Notes: generated by a model not told the origin, from the letters alone. 55,068 nt of DNA from Bacteroidaceae bacterium (GCA_017453465.1 JAFTEV010000043.1:1-55068), one strand, 5' to 3'. Counted from the first letter of the stretch, positions 24,614 to 33,296 are shown. Translations and numbers: made by a program.

Positions 24614-26026
24614 ATGATGCTAAGACTTTTTACTTTTCTCCTTTCTCTGTGTATGCTGTCTTCTCTGTGTGCTCAGAGCCTTTTCACAGGCAAGATTGAC
24701 AAGTATCTTCCTACCGACACATTATATATATATGTGCAGGGTGGAGAGAAAGAGGGCTACGACACACTGGCCATTGACAAGAAAGGCCAATTCACCTATA
24801 CGACAACGGTGAAAGAAATGTCGGAAGGACTCGTTTTCACGGCAGGGCAGGACGCAGCCTTCTGTGTGTTGCTTCAGCCAGGCAAGAAAATCCATGCAGA
24901 CATCCAGCTGCGCCCCTTCTCTGTGAAATTTTCGGGCGATGAGGCTGAGAAATCTACCTATGCCAATCAGTATTACCAGGCGTATTCCCGTTCCTCCATG
25001 TTGCAGGGCGACACGCTGGCTGCAAACTATCAGACCTTTGCAGCGGCCAAACGCTTCATCGACACCGAGATTGGCAAGATGGAAAAGACGCTGAAGTCCG
25101 TCAAGGACAAGACTTTTGCAGAGCAGGCACAGGCTGCACTCGACGACCAGCGCACCAACTCCTACTTCGGCTACGCCATCGGTAGCGAGAAACTGGGACG
25201 CAGTACACAGGGCGATGCTGACTTCATGGCCATTACCTCCAAGCTGAACCCCAACGACACGTTGCAGGTAGGGAAAATCTACAACTATTTGGAGTGGTAC
25301 TATGCTGCCCACCCAGGGCTTTACAATCCCATGTCAGCCGAAGGCGCAAAGATTAAATATCTGGCCGAGTACAGCCAGAATCAGGATGTGCGCAACGAGG
25401 TGGCCAACATCTATCTGATGAACATCCTCTTCCTTGCCTCGTGGGGCATGGACACGGCCAGCAGCAACCTGAAAGACCTCTATGAGCAGTATTTGGCTGT
25501 ATCTACCGACACGACCTACACGGCTTTCTGCAAAGAGAACCTTGCACGCATGGCTGCACAGGCACCAGGCGAAGACCCTATAGACTTCACGCTGGAGGGA
25601 GCCGACGGCCAGCAAGTCCAGTTTGCAGCCCTTATGGGTGGCGGCCATGTCACATACATTGACTTCTGGGCTACGTGGTGTGGTCCCTGCAAGGCAGAAA
25701 TCCCACACCTCGACAAGCTGACTGCTGCCTATAAGGAGAAGGGTTTGCTCTACAGCAAGGACAATCCGCAGGGCAAGGTGCGCATTATCTCTATCTCCAT
25801 TGATAGCGACCGCACGGCGTGGCTCAACAAGCTGGAGAAGGACAACCCGCAGTGGGAGCAATACATCGTGCCCGACCTGCAGAACTGCGCTGGGCTGACG
25901 GGCTACAACATCCAGAGCATTCCCCGCTTCATGCTCTTTGACCAGAACGGCAAGCTGTTCAAGTCGGCAGCTCCACGTCCCAGCGACATCGAAACGCCAA
26001 CCCTCATTGATAGCTTAATAAAATAG
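24614..26026 (+). CDS. Secreted thioredoxin-fold protein (TlpA-like)
   Basis: A 470-residue exported thiol-disulfide oxidoreductase-like protein. Signal peptide MMLRLFTFLLSLCMLSSLCAQ; an N-terminal DUF4369-like beta domain (about residues 20-110); a helical middle; then a TlpA/AhpC-type thioredoxin domain from about residue 320 with active site WATWCGPC and the cis-Pro region SIPRFMLFDQNG. It probably reduces or isomerises disulfides in the periplasm or at the surface, acting for the neighbouring lipoproteins. The following gene starts 3 bases after its stop codon. Confidence 0.88.
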   Translation: MMLRLFTFLLSLCMLSSLCAQSLFTGKIDKYLPTDTLYIYVQGGEKEGYDTLAIDKKGQFTYTTTVKEMSEGLVFTAGQDAAFCVLLQPGKKIHADIQLRPFSVKFSGDEAEKSTYANQYYQAYSRSSMLQGDTLAANYQTFAAAKRFIDTEIGKMEKTLKSVKDKTFAEQAQAALDDQRTNSYFGYAIGSEKLGRSTQGDADFMAITSKLNPNDTLQVGKIYNYLEWYYAAHPGLYNPMSAEGAKIKYLAEYSQNQDVRNEVANIYLMNILFLASWGMDTASSNLKDLYEQYLAVSTDTTYTAFCKENLARMAAQAPGEDPIDFTLEGADGQQVQFAALMGGGHVTYIDFWATWCGPCKAEIPHLDKLTAAYKEKGLLYSKDNPQGKVRIISISIDSDRTAWLNKLEKDNPQWEQYIVPDLQNCAGLTGYNIQSIPRFMLFDQNGKLFKSAAPRPSDIETPTLIDSLIK

Positions 26027-26028
26027 TC

Positions 26029-27168
26029 TTGAAACGTCTCACGGCATACCTGCTGACCTTGTTTCTTGCCCTTGTTGCCATGGCACAGGGCACCGAGGCT
26101 GACAGTGCAGAAACGGCACTGCCCACCGACGTGTATGCCTACTACGTGGTCGTTACGCCAGGCAACACCTTCACCAGCATGATGGGCCATGCAGCCATTC
26201 GTATGCAATGCCCTTCGGCGGGGCTTGACTACTGCTTCACGGTGAAGTCGCCAGAGATAGGCAATGAGTTTACAGCCATGACGTTGCGAACCCTGCGCGC
26301 AGGGCTTGTGCCCGAAAAGACACCGCAATTCCGCGCCGACTATGAGAGCGAGGGCAGGGGACTGACAGCCTACAGGTTAAACCTGACCCTCGACGAAGTG
26401 CGTACACTCTGGAAGTTGCTCGACAACAGGGTGTCGCAGGGGCTGTACCGCAACATCGACTACATCCACAACGGCTGTGCGCAGGAAATGATTAGTCTGC
26501 TCACCGCAGCCGCAGGGGAACATTCCGTTGATTTTGATTCCATCGCCAACGAGTTGCTGCCCTACGAGAATCGCCGCCAGATACTGGCTCGCTATATGGA
26601 CGCAAGCCAATGGAAAGGTTTCATAGGCCACAGCCTCTACGGTGGTTCGCCCGACGAACCCGTGTGGGGTGTCAGCAAGTTGATTATGCCGATGGACGTG
26701 GCAACGGCACTTCAGCAGGCAGGACTGGCCAGCCAGCCCGAAGTGCTCTCGGAGCCAACACTGGCCGACGCACCTACGACTTTCAGCCCACAGCTGTGTT
26801 CACTCCTCTTCCTCCTGCTGTGTCTTGTGCCTGTCAGTGTGCGGCCTTTCCACCACGTGCTTTGGGCACTCCATTTCCTTGCGGGACTCTTTCTTGTGTG
26901 GCTGGTGTTCATCTCGAAAACTCCTGGCACAGAATGGAACTGGTTCGTCATCCCCTTCTGCCCCCTTCCGTTCCTCCTTCGCCACTGGGCTGGGCGGCGT
27001 ATTTACTTCTGCTATTCGCTCATCCTGCTGGGCTTTCTGCTGTTCATGGTTGCTGGCCTGGACAGGTTGTTCTTTGTCGAACAGCTGCCCGTCGTGGCAG
27101 GTATTTTTATCCGAACTACATACAAATCACTTAATATTAACCTTCTTAAAAAACAAAAACAAAGATGA
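26029..27168 (+). CDS. DUF4105-like membrane protein
   Basis: A 379-residue membrane protein. Translation appears to start at TTG (26029), because only this start retains a signal peptide (KRLTAYLLTLFLALVAMAQ) and it sits 3 bases after the previous stop. The soluble part resembles DUF4105: VTPGNTFTSMMGHAAIRM, YCFTVKSPEIG, YRNIDYIHNGCAQEM, with a conserved His and Cys suggesting a papain-like (NlpC/P60-related) fold. Four hydrophobic segments follow from about residue 255. A protease or amidase role is possible but not shown. The end overlaps the next start by 4 bases. Confidence 0.7.
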   Translation: MKRLTAYLLTLFLALVAMAQGTEADSAETALPTDVYAYYVVVTPGNTFTSMMGHAAIRMQCPSAGLDYCFTVKSPEIGNEFTAMTLRTLRAGLVPEKTPQFRADYESEGRGLTAYRLNLTLDEVRTLWKLLDNRVSQGLYRNIDYIHNGCAQEMISLLTAAAGEHSVDFDSIANELLPYENRRQILARYMDASQWKGFIGHSLYGGSPDEPVWGVSKLIMPMDVATALQQAGLASQPEVLSEPTLADAPTTFSPQLCSLLFLLLCLVPVSVRPFHHVLWALHFLAGLFLVWLVFISKTPGTEWNWFVIPFCPLPFLLRHWAGRRIYFCYSLILLGFLLFMVAGLDRLFFVEQLPVVAGIFIRTTYKSLNINLLKKQKQR

Positions 27169-28496
27169 AGAAGATTTATTCACTCATTCTCTTTGCTGCC
27201 GCAGGACTCTCTGCATACGCAGAAGGCGACGGCAATTACTATTGGTTCTACAATCAGGTGGAAGCTGCACCCACAGGCAAGGGTGTCATCTATGCTTCTG
27301 ATGGCAACACAACGCCAGAAACAGCCGATGACTACACCTCATCGATGGAAGTCAAGTTTGAATCTCAGGGATTCAACACGGGTTCCCTCTACGTGTGGGC
27401 ACAGCCCGCAGCCGGCTACCAGTTCGCTGGCTGGTTCACTTCAGCTACCGACGAAACCACGATGGCAGAGTGTGTTGCTACCGACGAAACTGCCGCTATC
27501 TCTGTTGCCACAGAACAAATGACTGAAGACGAGACCGTGGAAGGCTACGGCTTCGAGCCAGACGCCACTTACTACGGCATCTTCACCAAGGCAAAAGTTC
27601 AGTACGTGCCAGGTCAGTCAAGCGTTGGTTTGCTCGACATCAGCAAGGTGGCCAACGACACAGGCGATGCTGTCACCATCACAGCCACTCCTATCGACGA
27701 GACCGTGAAGTTCGACTACTGGACAGACACTCAGGGCAACAAGATTGCCGACAACCCCTACAGTTTCACTGTTTCAGGCATTGAGACCTACACGGCTCAC
27801 TTCTCTGGCGACTCCATTATTACTTTCGACTTCGGTGAAGAAGGCACAACCTTCATCCCATTCTCCAGTGCCTACAGCGGTGTGATGGCTCAAGGCATGA
27901 CTGGCTACAAGGTGGTTCCTGTAGAAAAGATCTTCTATGACGAAAACTACAACCAGATTTCTTTCGACGAGTCGGAAGGCAACTGGGGCTATTGGGCGTA
28001 TGAGTACGATGATGAAGGCAATGTCACTTCCTCCAATTTTGTTAAGTACGAAGGCGAAATACCATCCTTCGATGCTTCCTACAAGCTGGACACTTACGGC
28101 TACAACTACACTGCCACCGACGGCACCATCCTTACGGGTAAAGGCGAAATGTCTATAGTGCTTTATGCCGATGAAGAAGCAACTCCATGGGGCAACTACA
28201 TTGTTGGTACAGCCGATGCTCCTGTTGACATCGCTTCACTTCCCAGCACCGACCTTGATGGCAATGCTATCACTTACTACACTTTCGATGGCAAGGACTT
28301 CGTGAAGGCTACCTCTGGCACCGTAGCCCAGGGTGAATGCTACCTCGCACTCGATGCCACACAGTATCCGCTTGCCAACAAGATTGCCATAGCTCCATCC
28401 AAGGTGAAGGGCGACATCGACGGCGACGGCATTGTCACTGTCAGCGACATCACACGTCTCATCGAAATCTACCTCACGCAGGGTAGCGAAGAATAA
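27165..28496 (+). CDS. Secreted InlB-repeat-like protein with dockerin-like tail
   Basis: A 443-residue exported protein of unknown function. Signal peptide MKKIYSLILFAAAGLSAYAE. Residues ~30-210 hold two segments ending in GYQFAGWFTS and VKFDYWTDTQGN...YTAHF, like the Listeria-Bacteroides (Flg_new/InlB-type) repeat. A beta-rich region to about residue 410 follows. The C-terminus is a clear dockerin-like motif, GDIDGDGIVTVSDITRLIEI. It is co-transcribed within the SusCD operon (ATGA overlap upstream, 16 bases to the next gene). Confidence 0.75.
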   Translation: MKKIYSLILFAAAGLSAYAEGDGNYYWFYNQVEAAPTGKGVIYASDGNTTPETADDYTSSMEVKFESQGFNTGSLYVWAQPAAGYQFAGWFTSATDETTMAECVATDETAAISVATEQMTEDETVEGYGFEPDATYYGIFTKAKVQYVPGQSSVGLLDISKVANDTGDAVTITATPIDETVKFDYWTDTQGNKIADNPYSFTVSGIETYTAHFSGDSIITFDFGEEGTTFIPFSSAYSGVMAQGMTGYKVVPVEKIFYDENYNQISFDESEGNWGYWAYEYDDEGNVTSSNFVKYEGEIPSFDASYKLDTYGYNYTATDGTILTGKGEMSIVLYADEEATPWGNYIVGTADAPVDIASLPSTDLDGNAITYYTFDGKDFVKATSGTVAQGECYLALDATQYPLANKIAIAPSKVKGDIDGDGIVTVSDITRLIEIYLTQGSEE

Positions 28497-28512
28497 TCAC
28501 ACACACACCGAT

Positions 28513-29595
28513 ATGCGGAAAACATTCCCCTTATTGATTCTGCTGGCTTGCTGTGTCTCTTGCACGACACAGCAAGCCTTTACCATTCGTGGCACCATCC
28601 CCGGACTGCCCGCTGGCGTAGAGATTGGCCTCCTGTCTGCTGAAGGCCAGCCTTCCGACGAAATTGCTGCCGCCACCGTGACCAAGGACGGCGAGTTCTT
28701 CATCACGGGGCAGATAGACCACCCCACGCTCTGCACGCTGACCACCAACAACCTCGCCATGATTAACGACGAAGTCACGGCTGGCAACTACGAGCACGTC
28801 CGCTGGACCTACACCCCCGTCTTCCTCGACAATGTCGATATGGAGATACAGGTGCCCAGCTACGACCTTGTGCCCGATGCACCCCAGAGCAAAGACTTCC
28901 ACATCGTGGGCAACGACGTGCACGACGAATACTGCGAATACCTTTCCCAGGTGGGCGACCGTCCCACCAGCAGTAAGGTGCTTGAGTTCATCGAGCAGCA
29001 CCCCACGTCAGTAGTTTCCCTTTATGCCGCCAACAAAATCCTGACCAACGGCTACAACCTCTCCTTCGACTACATCCAGCGTCTGGAGCAAGTCATCACA
29101 GGCTGTCCCAAGGACACAGCCCGCTACAGCGAGTTCCTGCGCCGTGCACAGCTGGCCGAAAAGACCGCCGTGGGCAGTACCATTATTGACCTCGACATGC
29201 TCACGCCCGACGGCACCCGCTGCCAGCTTGCCGACATCGTGGCGCAACACAAGGGCAAATATCTGCTCATCGACTTCTGGGCCAGCTGGTGCGGCATCTG
29301 TCGTGCAGGCACACCGCGCATCAAGGAATACTACGCCCAGTATCCACGCGAGCAGTTTGAAGTCATCTCCGTCTCTTCCGACGAGAAAGACGACCTCTGG
29401 CGCGCAGCCATGGAGAAGGACGACATGCCCTGGGCGCAATACTGCCTCACGCCCCAAGGCATGAAAGACTTCTACGAGAAATACCAGACCATCGGCGTGC
29501 CCTACTACCTCCTTGTTGCCCCCGACGGCACCGTCCTCGCCAACCCCGGCGGTGTGGAGAACGTAGGCGAAATGCTGGAAAACATACTAAATTAA
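28513..29595 (+). CDS. Thioredoxin-fold lipoprotein (TlpA-like)
   Basis: A 360-residue lipoprotein. The start at 28513 is the ATG giving MRKTFPLLILLACCVSCTTQ with a lipobox-like CVSC. The in-frame extension upstream would overlap the previous gene and lack a signal. An N-terminal DUF4369-like domain is followed by a helical part and a thioredoxin domain, with active site WASWCGIC and the cis-Pro segment IGVPYYLLVAPDG. It is the second thioredoxin of the operon; the different CxxC dipeptide (GI versus GP) suggests a different redox potential. It is the last gene of the susC run. Confidence 0.87.
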   Translation: MRKTFPLLILLACCVSCTTQQAFTIRGTIPGLPAGVEIGLLSAEGQPSDEIAAATVTKDGEFFITGQIDHPTLCTLTTNNLAMINDEVTAGNYEHVRWTYTPVFLDNVDMEIQVPSYDLVPDAPQSKDFHIVGNDVHDEYCEYLSQVGDRPTSSKVLEFIEQHPTSVVSLYAANKILTNGYNLSFDYIQRLEQVITGCPKDTARYSEFLRRAQLAEKTAVGSTIIDLDMLTPDGTRCQLADIVAQHKGKYLLIDFWASWCGICRAGTPRIKEYYAQYPREQFEVISVSSDEKDDLWRAAMEKDDMPWAQYCLTPQGMKDFYEKYQTIGVPYYLLVAPDGTVLANPGGVENVGEMLENILN

Positions 29596-29719
29596 GTGAA
29601 AAGTGAAGAGTGAAAAGTGAAAAATCTGAATTTCAGTTTAGCTTGTATTAGGCTGCGTTTAGCCTTTGTAACTTAGATTTTTCACTTTTCACTATTCACT
29701 ATTCACTTTTCACTTTTCA
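29594..29719. repeat. AAGTGAA-type hairpin element
   Basis: Tandem AAGTGAA/AGTGAAA words (29594-29627) are complementary to tandem TTTTCACTTTTCAC words (29674-29719), giving a long imperfect hairpin that could end the susC operon. Same architecture as the ATTCACAA and GGAGTTAA elements but with a different word. Confidence 0.7.
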
Positions 29720-29728
29720 ATCTCCCTC

Positions 29729-31414
29729 ATGGACGACAAAAAAGTCATATTCTCAATGGTCGGAGTGAGCAAGACCATTCAGCAGAATCAAAAGCAAGTG
29801 CTCAAAAACATCTACCTCTCCTTCTTCTACGGTGCCAAGATTGGCATTGTCGGCCTGAACGGAGCAGGTAAATCTACCCTGATGAAAATCATTGCCGGCA
29901 TAGACCAGCAATACCAGGGCGAAGTGGTCTGGGCACCCGGCTACAGCGTGGGCTACCTGCCACAAGACCCGCCCCTCAACGAGGAGAAGACCGTCAAGGA
30001 AAACGTCATGGAGGGCGTGCAGCACATCTACGACACCCTGCAGGAGTACAACGAAATCAACGACAAGTTTGGGCTGGAGGAATACTACAGCGACCCCGAC
30101 AAGATGGAGAAACTCATGAACCGTCAGGCCGAATTGCAAGACACCATCGACGCCACCGATGCCTGGAACATCGACTCCAAGCTCGACCGCGCCATGGATG
30201 CCCTCCACTGTCCGCCAGCCGACTGGAGCGTGAAGAACCTTTCGGGCGGTGAACGTCGCCGCGTCGCCCTCTGCCGGCTCCTCCTTCAGCAGCCCGACGT
30301 GCTCCTGCTCGACGAGCCTACCAACCACCTCGATGCCGAGAGCATCGACTGGCTGGAGCAGCACCTCCAGCAGTACCCCGGCACCGTCATTGCCGTCACC
30401 CACGACCGCTACTTCCTCGACGACGTGTCGCAGTGGATTCTGGAGCTCGACCGTGGCGAAGGCATACCCTGGAAAGGCAACTACTCCAGCTGGCTCGACC
30501 AGAAGGCTACCCGCATGGCGCAGGAGGAGAAGACTGCCTCCAAGCGGCGCAAGGCTCTGGAGCGCGAACTGGAGTGGGTGCGCATGGCACCCAAGGCTCG
30601 CCAGGCCAAGGGCAAAGCCCGTCTGAACTCCTACGACCGTATGCTCAACGAGGAACAGAAGGAGAAAGAAGAGAAACTCGAAATCTTCATTCCCAATGGT
30701 CCGCGCCTCGGCAACAAAGTCATTGAGGCACAGCACGTGGCCAAATCCTTCGGCGAAAAGACACTCTACACCGACCTCAACTTCACCCTGCCGCCCAACG
30801 GCATTGTCGGAGTCATCGGTCCCAACGGAGCAGGAAAGACCACCCTCTTCCGCCTCATCATGGGACTCGACACCCCCGACAGCGGCACCTTCGAGGTGGG
30901 CGAGACCGTCCGTCTGGCCTACGTGGACCAGCAGCACAAGGACATCGACCCCGCCAAGACCGTCTATCAGGTAGTCAGCGGCGGCAACGAAACCATTCGC
31001 ATGGGCGGACGCGACATCAACGTCAGAGCCTACCTCAGCAAGTTCAACTTCAGCGGAGCCGACCAGGAGAAACTCTGCGGAGTCCTCTCAGGCGGCGAGC
31101 GCAACCGCCTCCAGCTCGCTCTCGCCCTCAAGCAGGAAGGCAACGTGCTCCTGCTCGACGAACCCACCAACGACATTGATGTCAACACCCTTCGTGCCCT
31201 CGAAGAAGGTCTCGACAACTTTGCCGGCTGTGCCGTCGTCATCAGCCACGACCGCTGGTTCCTCGACCGCATCTGCACCCACATTCTCGCCTTCGAAGGC
31301 AACGGCCAAGTTTTCTACTTCGAGGGCAGCTACACCGAGTACGAAGTCAACAAAGCCCAGCGTCTCGGCCTCGAAGAGCCCAAGCGCATCAAGTACCGCA
31401 AACTGATGGAATAA
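29729..31414 (+). CDS. ettA: ABC-F protein EttA (energy-dependent translational throttle)
   Basis: A 561-residue cytoplasmic ATPase that binds the ribosomal E site and gates early elongation according to the ATP/ADP level. It has two ABC domains. The first has Walker A GLNGAGKST (about residue 43), signature LSGGERRR and Walker B VLLLDEPTNHLD. Next is the interdomain arm/linker rich in Lys and Glu (about residues 240-325). The second has GPNGAGKTT, LSGGERNR and LLLDEPTNDID. Length and the closing YTEYEVNKAQRLG match EttA. It carries no transmembrane part, so it is not a transporter. Confidence 0.93.
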   Translation: MDDKKVIFSMVGVSKTIQQNQKQVLKNIYLSFFYGAKIGIVGLNGAGKSTLMKIIAGIDQQYQGEVVWAPGYSVGYLPQDPPLNEEKTVKENVMEGVQHIYDTLQEYNEINDKFGLEEYYSDPDKMEKLMNRQAELQDTIDATDAWNIDSKLDRAMDALHCPPADWSVKNLSGGERRRVALCRLLLQQPDVLLLDEPTNHLDAESIDWLEQHLQQYPGTVIAVTHDRYFLDDVSQWILELDRGEGIPWKGNYSSWLDQKATRMAQEEKTASKRRKALERELEWVRMAPKARQAKGKARLNSYDRMLNEEQKEKEEKLEIFIPNGPRLGNKVIEAQHVAKSFGEKTLYTDLNFTLPPNGIVGVIGPNGAGKTTLFRLIMGLDTPDSGTFEVGETVRLAYVDQQHKDIDPAKTVYQVVSGGNETIRMGGRDINVRAYLSKFNFSGADQEKLCGVLSGGERNRLQLALALKQEGNVLLLDEPTNDIDVNTLRALEEGLDNFAGCAVVISHDRWFLDRICTHILAFEGNGQVFYFEGSYTEYEVNKAQRLGLEEPKRIKYRKLME

Positions 31415-31451
31415 GCCCCCACCACGGGAGGCACAGACCCCACAGCGAAGA

Positions 31452-31496
31452 CAGGGGGCACAGGGAAAAGCAATAAGCCTTTCTCTGTGCCCCCTG
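31452..31496 (+). terminator. Intrinsic terminator after ettA
   Basis: CAGGGGGCACAGGGAAAG pairs with CTTTCTCTGTGCCCCCTG with one mismatch across a 9-base loop, 37 bases after the ettA stop codon. Confidence 0.75.
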
Positions 31497-31550
31497 CATT
31501 CTATACCTTTTCCCCCTCTCTAAAGACGGAAATCATTCGGTGTAGCTTAC

Positions 31551-31645
31551 AAAGTTGACGCAACGGCGTTGTTTTTATAAACATCGCCGTTGTTTCCAAG
31601 AACAACGTACATTGTTTTTACAAACAACGCCGTTGCGTCAACTTT
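31551..31645. repeat. Palindromic MITE-like element with 24-bp perfect arms
   Basis: AAAGTTGACGCAACGGCGTT(GTTT) at the left is perfectly complementary to the right end (31622-31645). Inside, the word CGCCGTTGTTT/AACAACG recurs. It marks the left edge of the accessory stretch. With the ettA terminator and the antitoxin promoter it accounts for 31415-31907; I see nothing else there. Confidence 0.7.
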
Positions 31646-31836
31646 CTTTGCGGACAAGAGATTTTTCGGAACCGCGTACCGCCCATTTCCATTCACCACC
31701 ACAGCTGCTTTTGACTTCATTACCAGGCAGATTTCACTACTTTCCCCACCTTCTACATCTGCACTACCATCATGGGCAGAACCTTTCAATTTTGCATACA
31801 ATAAAATCTTTTTGGTAGAAAAACTTTCCGTTTTGC

Positions 31837-31868
31837 TTGTTTTATTCAGCAAGAAAAGCGTACCTTTG
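31837..31868 (+). promoter_or_regulatory. Promoter of the antitoxin/PIN pair
   Basis: TTG at 31837-31839 and TACCTTTG at 31861-31868 fit the Bacteroidales promoter. The leader is about 35 bases. Confidence 0.65.
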
Positions 31869-31907
31869 CAGTGGATATACTTTGTAATTTATAAAACAGA
31901 CCGCAGT

Positions 31908-32189
31908 ATGACACTTACATTAAATCTGGATAATATCACCCAGCGGCGTTTGTCCTCTTATTCTCGCAGAGAAAAACTCTCGGAAGCGAAAGCTGTGCAA
32001 ATACTGCTGCAAATGGCACTTGACAGAGAGTTGGAAACAAAATGCACTCCTGTCGGTTCCAAGTCCGTTTACCCCAAAGAGGTCATTGTTGGTCCTTGTG
32101 TTAAAGCCCTTTCCAATGTGCCCTCTGTTCAGGACGATTCTGACTACAAGGATTCATTTGTAGCCCTGACTGAAAATAAATATGTTTAA
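31908..32189 (+). CDS. Antitoxin-like partner of a PIN-domain toxin
   Basis: A 93-residue soluble protein starting at the ATG at 31908, just after a promoter. The N-terminal 45 residues (MTLTLNLDNITQRRLSSYSR..., then KLSEAKAVQILLQMALDREL) look like a strand followed by two helices, as in ribbon-helix-helix antitoxins. The rest is presumably the toxin-neutralising tail. It is followed 3 bases later by a broken PIN-domain gene, which supports the call. No specific antitoxin family was recognised. Confidence 0.55.
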   Translation: MTLTLNLDNITQRRLSSYSRREKLSEAKAVQILLQMALDRELETKCTPVGSKSVYPKEVIVGPCVKALSNVPSVQDDSDYKDSFVALTENKYV

Positions 32190-32192
32190 AAT

Positions 32193-32613
32193 ATGGCTGT
32201 GAAAATCTTTTAGATGCCAATGTGCTGATAGATGTGCTCCAAAACCGTAAGGACTTTGTGGAGTATTCGCAGAAAGTATTGCAGTTGGGTATAGATGGCG
32301 CGTGTGAACTGTGGGTGAGCGATGTAACAATGGTGACAGCATCGTTCTATGCCAAAAAGAATGAACCATAAGGGAGCTTTACGATGTCATGCGTGAGTTA
32401 CGTTCTATGGTTCATATCGTGTCTTGTGGCGCAGCTGCTATTAACTGGGCATTGCAGCAAGGCAATCGGGATTTTGAAGATTCCGTGCAATATTATGCAG
32501 CCATGCAATGTGGTGCGGAGTATATTATTACCCGTAATGAACGGGACTATCCATACACGGACATTCCAGCCTGTTTTCCAGCAAAATTTCTTGACCTCAT
32601 GAATGTGGTATGA
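32193..32613 (+). pseudogene. PIN-domain toxin (VapC-like), two frameshifts
   Basis: The ATG at 32193 begins MAVKIF and then meets TAG. Skipping to another frame restores LDANVLIDVLQNRKDFVEYS, the PIN-domain opening with its first catalytic Asp. This continues to YAKKNEP and a second stop near 32370. A further frame change gives IRELYDVMRELRSMVHIVSC, then a PIN-like C-terminal half with YYAAMQCGAEYIITRNERDY, ending at 32613. All PIN segments are present in order, so the gene is recently broken, or two single-base sequence errors exist. Intact, it would be a ~140-residue ribonuclease. Confidence 0.7.
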
Positions 32614-32679
32614 ATCTTCAGCCCCATATCACTCTCAAAAAGATTAAGATTTGCCTTTCCTCTAAGGCAAGATAATCAT

Positions 32680-32749
32680 AAAAATGAAGAAGTCCCTAAA
32701 GATTTCTTCATTTTTGTTGTTTAATTTTGGACAGAAAGACGTATCTTTG
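32680..32749 (+). promoter_or_regulatory. Terminator-plus-promoter cassette, copy 1
   Basis: The hairpin AAAAATGAAGAA...TTTCTTCATTTTT (32680-32715) is followed by a -33 TTG (32717-32719) and TATCTTTG (32742-32749). A second copy of the same 70-base block lies at 33227-33296. This copy drives the nucleotidyltransferase gene with a leader of about 25 bases. Confidence 0.75.
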
Positions 32750-32778
32750 CGACAAATTCATACACAAATCGTTGTTAC

Positions 32779-33096
32779 ATGAAACCCAAAAACGTGCTTG
32801 AGAGCATCAAACTAATGGCGGGAGAAATATTGCCCAAAGGCAGTTCTCTCTATCTTTATGGTTCCCGTGCTCGTGGAGATTATCACGATGACAGTGACTG
32901 GGATCTGCTTCTGTTGCTTGACAAACCCACGCTGGAACACGATGACTTTAGAAAATACTCCTATCCATTTGTGGAAATGGGGTGGAGCATGGGTGAGGAC
33001 ATTCGTCCACACGCCTATACAAAAAACGAATGGTACAACGGCCCACATTCCATGTTTTATTATAATGTGGAAGAAGACAAAAAGTTGATTGCATGA
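32779..33096 (+). CDS. MNT-type nucleotidyltransferase (antitoxin of an MNT/HEPN pair)
   Basis: A 105-residue minimal nucleotidyltransferase. The active-site pattern is clear: YGSRARGDYHDDSDWDLLLL, with GSxARG followed by DxD. In MNT/HEPN toxin-antitoxin systems this enzyme AMPylates and silences the HEPN ribonuclease. The stop codon overlaps the next start (ATGA), the normal arrangement. Here the partner is truncated, so the enzyme is probably an orphan. Length is normal for the family. Confidence 0.8.
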   Translation: MKPKNVLESIKLMAGEILPKGSSLYLYGSRARGDYHDDSDWDLLLLLDKPTLEHDDFRKYSYPFVEMGWSMGEDIRPHAYTKNEWYNGPHSMFYYNVEEDKKLIA

Positions 33097-33209
33097 GTCT
33101 AACGGAAGATGAACGCCAAATCATTGTTGGCATGGAATTAGAGAAGGCTCTGAAAACTTTCGGTTTGAAAAATGAATACGTAGCTTGTGAAAAGGCAGAA
33201 ACGCCATAA
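33093..33209 (+). pseudogene. HEPN-domain toxin, truncated
   Basis: A 38-codon frame overlapping the MNT stop by 4 bases. MSLTEDERQIIVGMELEKAL matches the first helix of HEPN toxins. The remaining residues (KTFGLKNEYVACEKAETP) are unrelated or out of register, and the catalytic RxxxxH helix is absent. Intact HEPN proteins have about 120-130 residues. The terminator cassette copy 2 begins 17 bases later, so most of the gene was probably lost by deletion. Confidence 0.6.
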
Positions 33210-33226
33210 ACTGAATGTTGAATGAA

Positions 33227-33296
33227 AAAAATGAAGAAGTCCCTAAAGATTTCTTCATTTTTGTTTGTTTAATTCAAGGGAAAATGCGTATCTTTG
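33227..33296 (+). promoter_or_regulatory. Terminator-plus-promoter cassette, copy 2
   Basis: The first ~38 bases are identical to 32680-32717 (hairpin AAAAATGAAGAAG...CTTCATTTTTG). A diverged spacer follows and then the same GCGTATCTTTGCG box (TATCTTTG at 33289-33296; TTTG at 33264-33267). It ends the truncated HEPN gene and would start the structured RNA that follows at about 33300. Confidence 0.75.
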
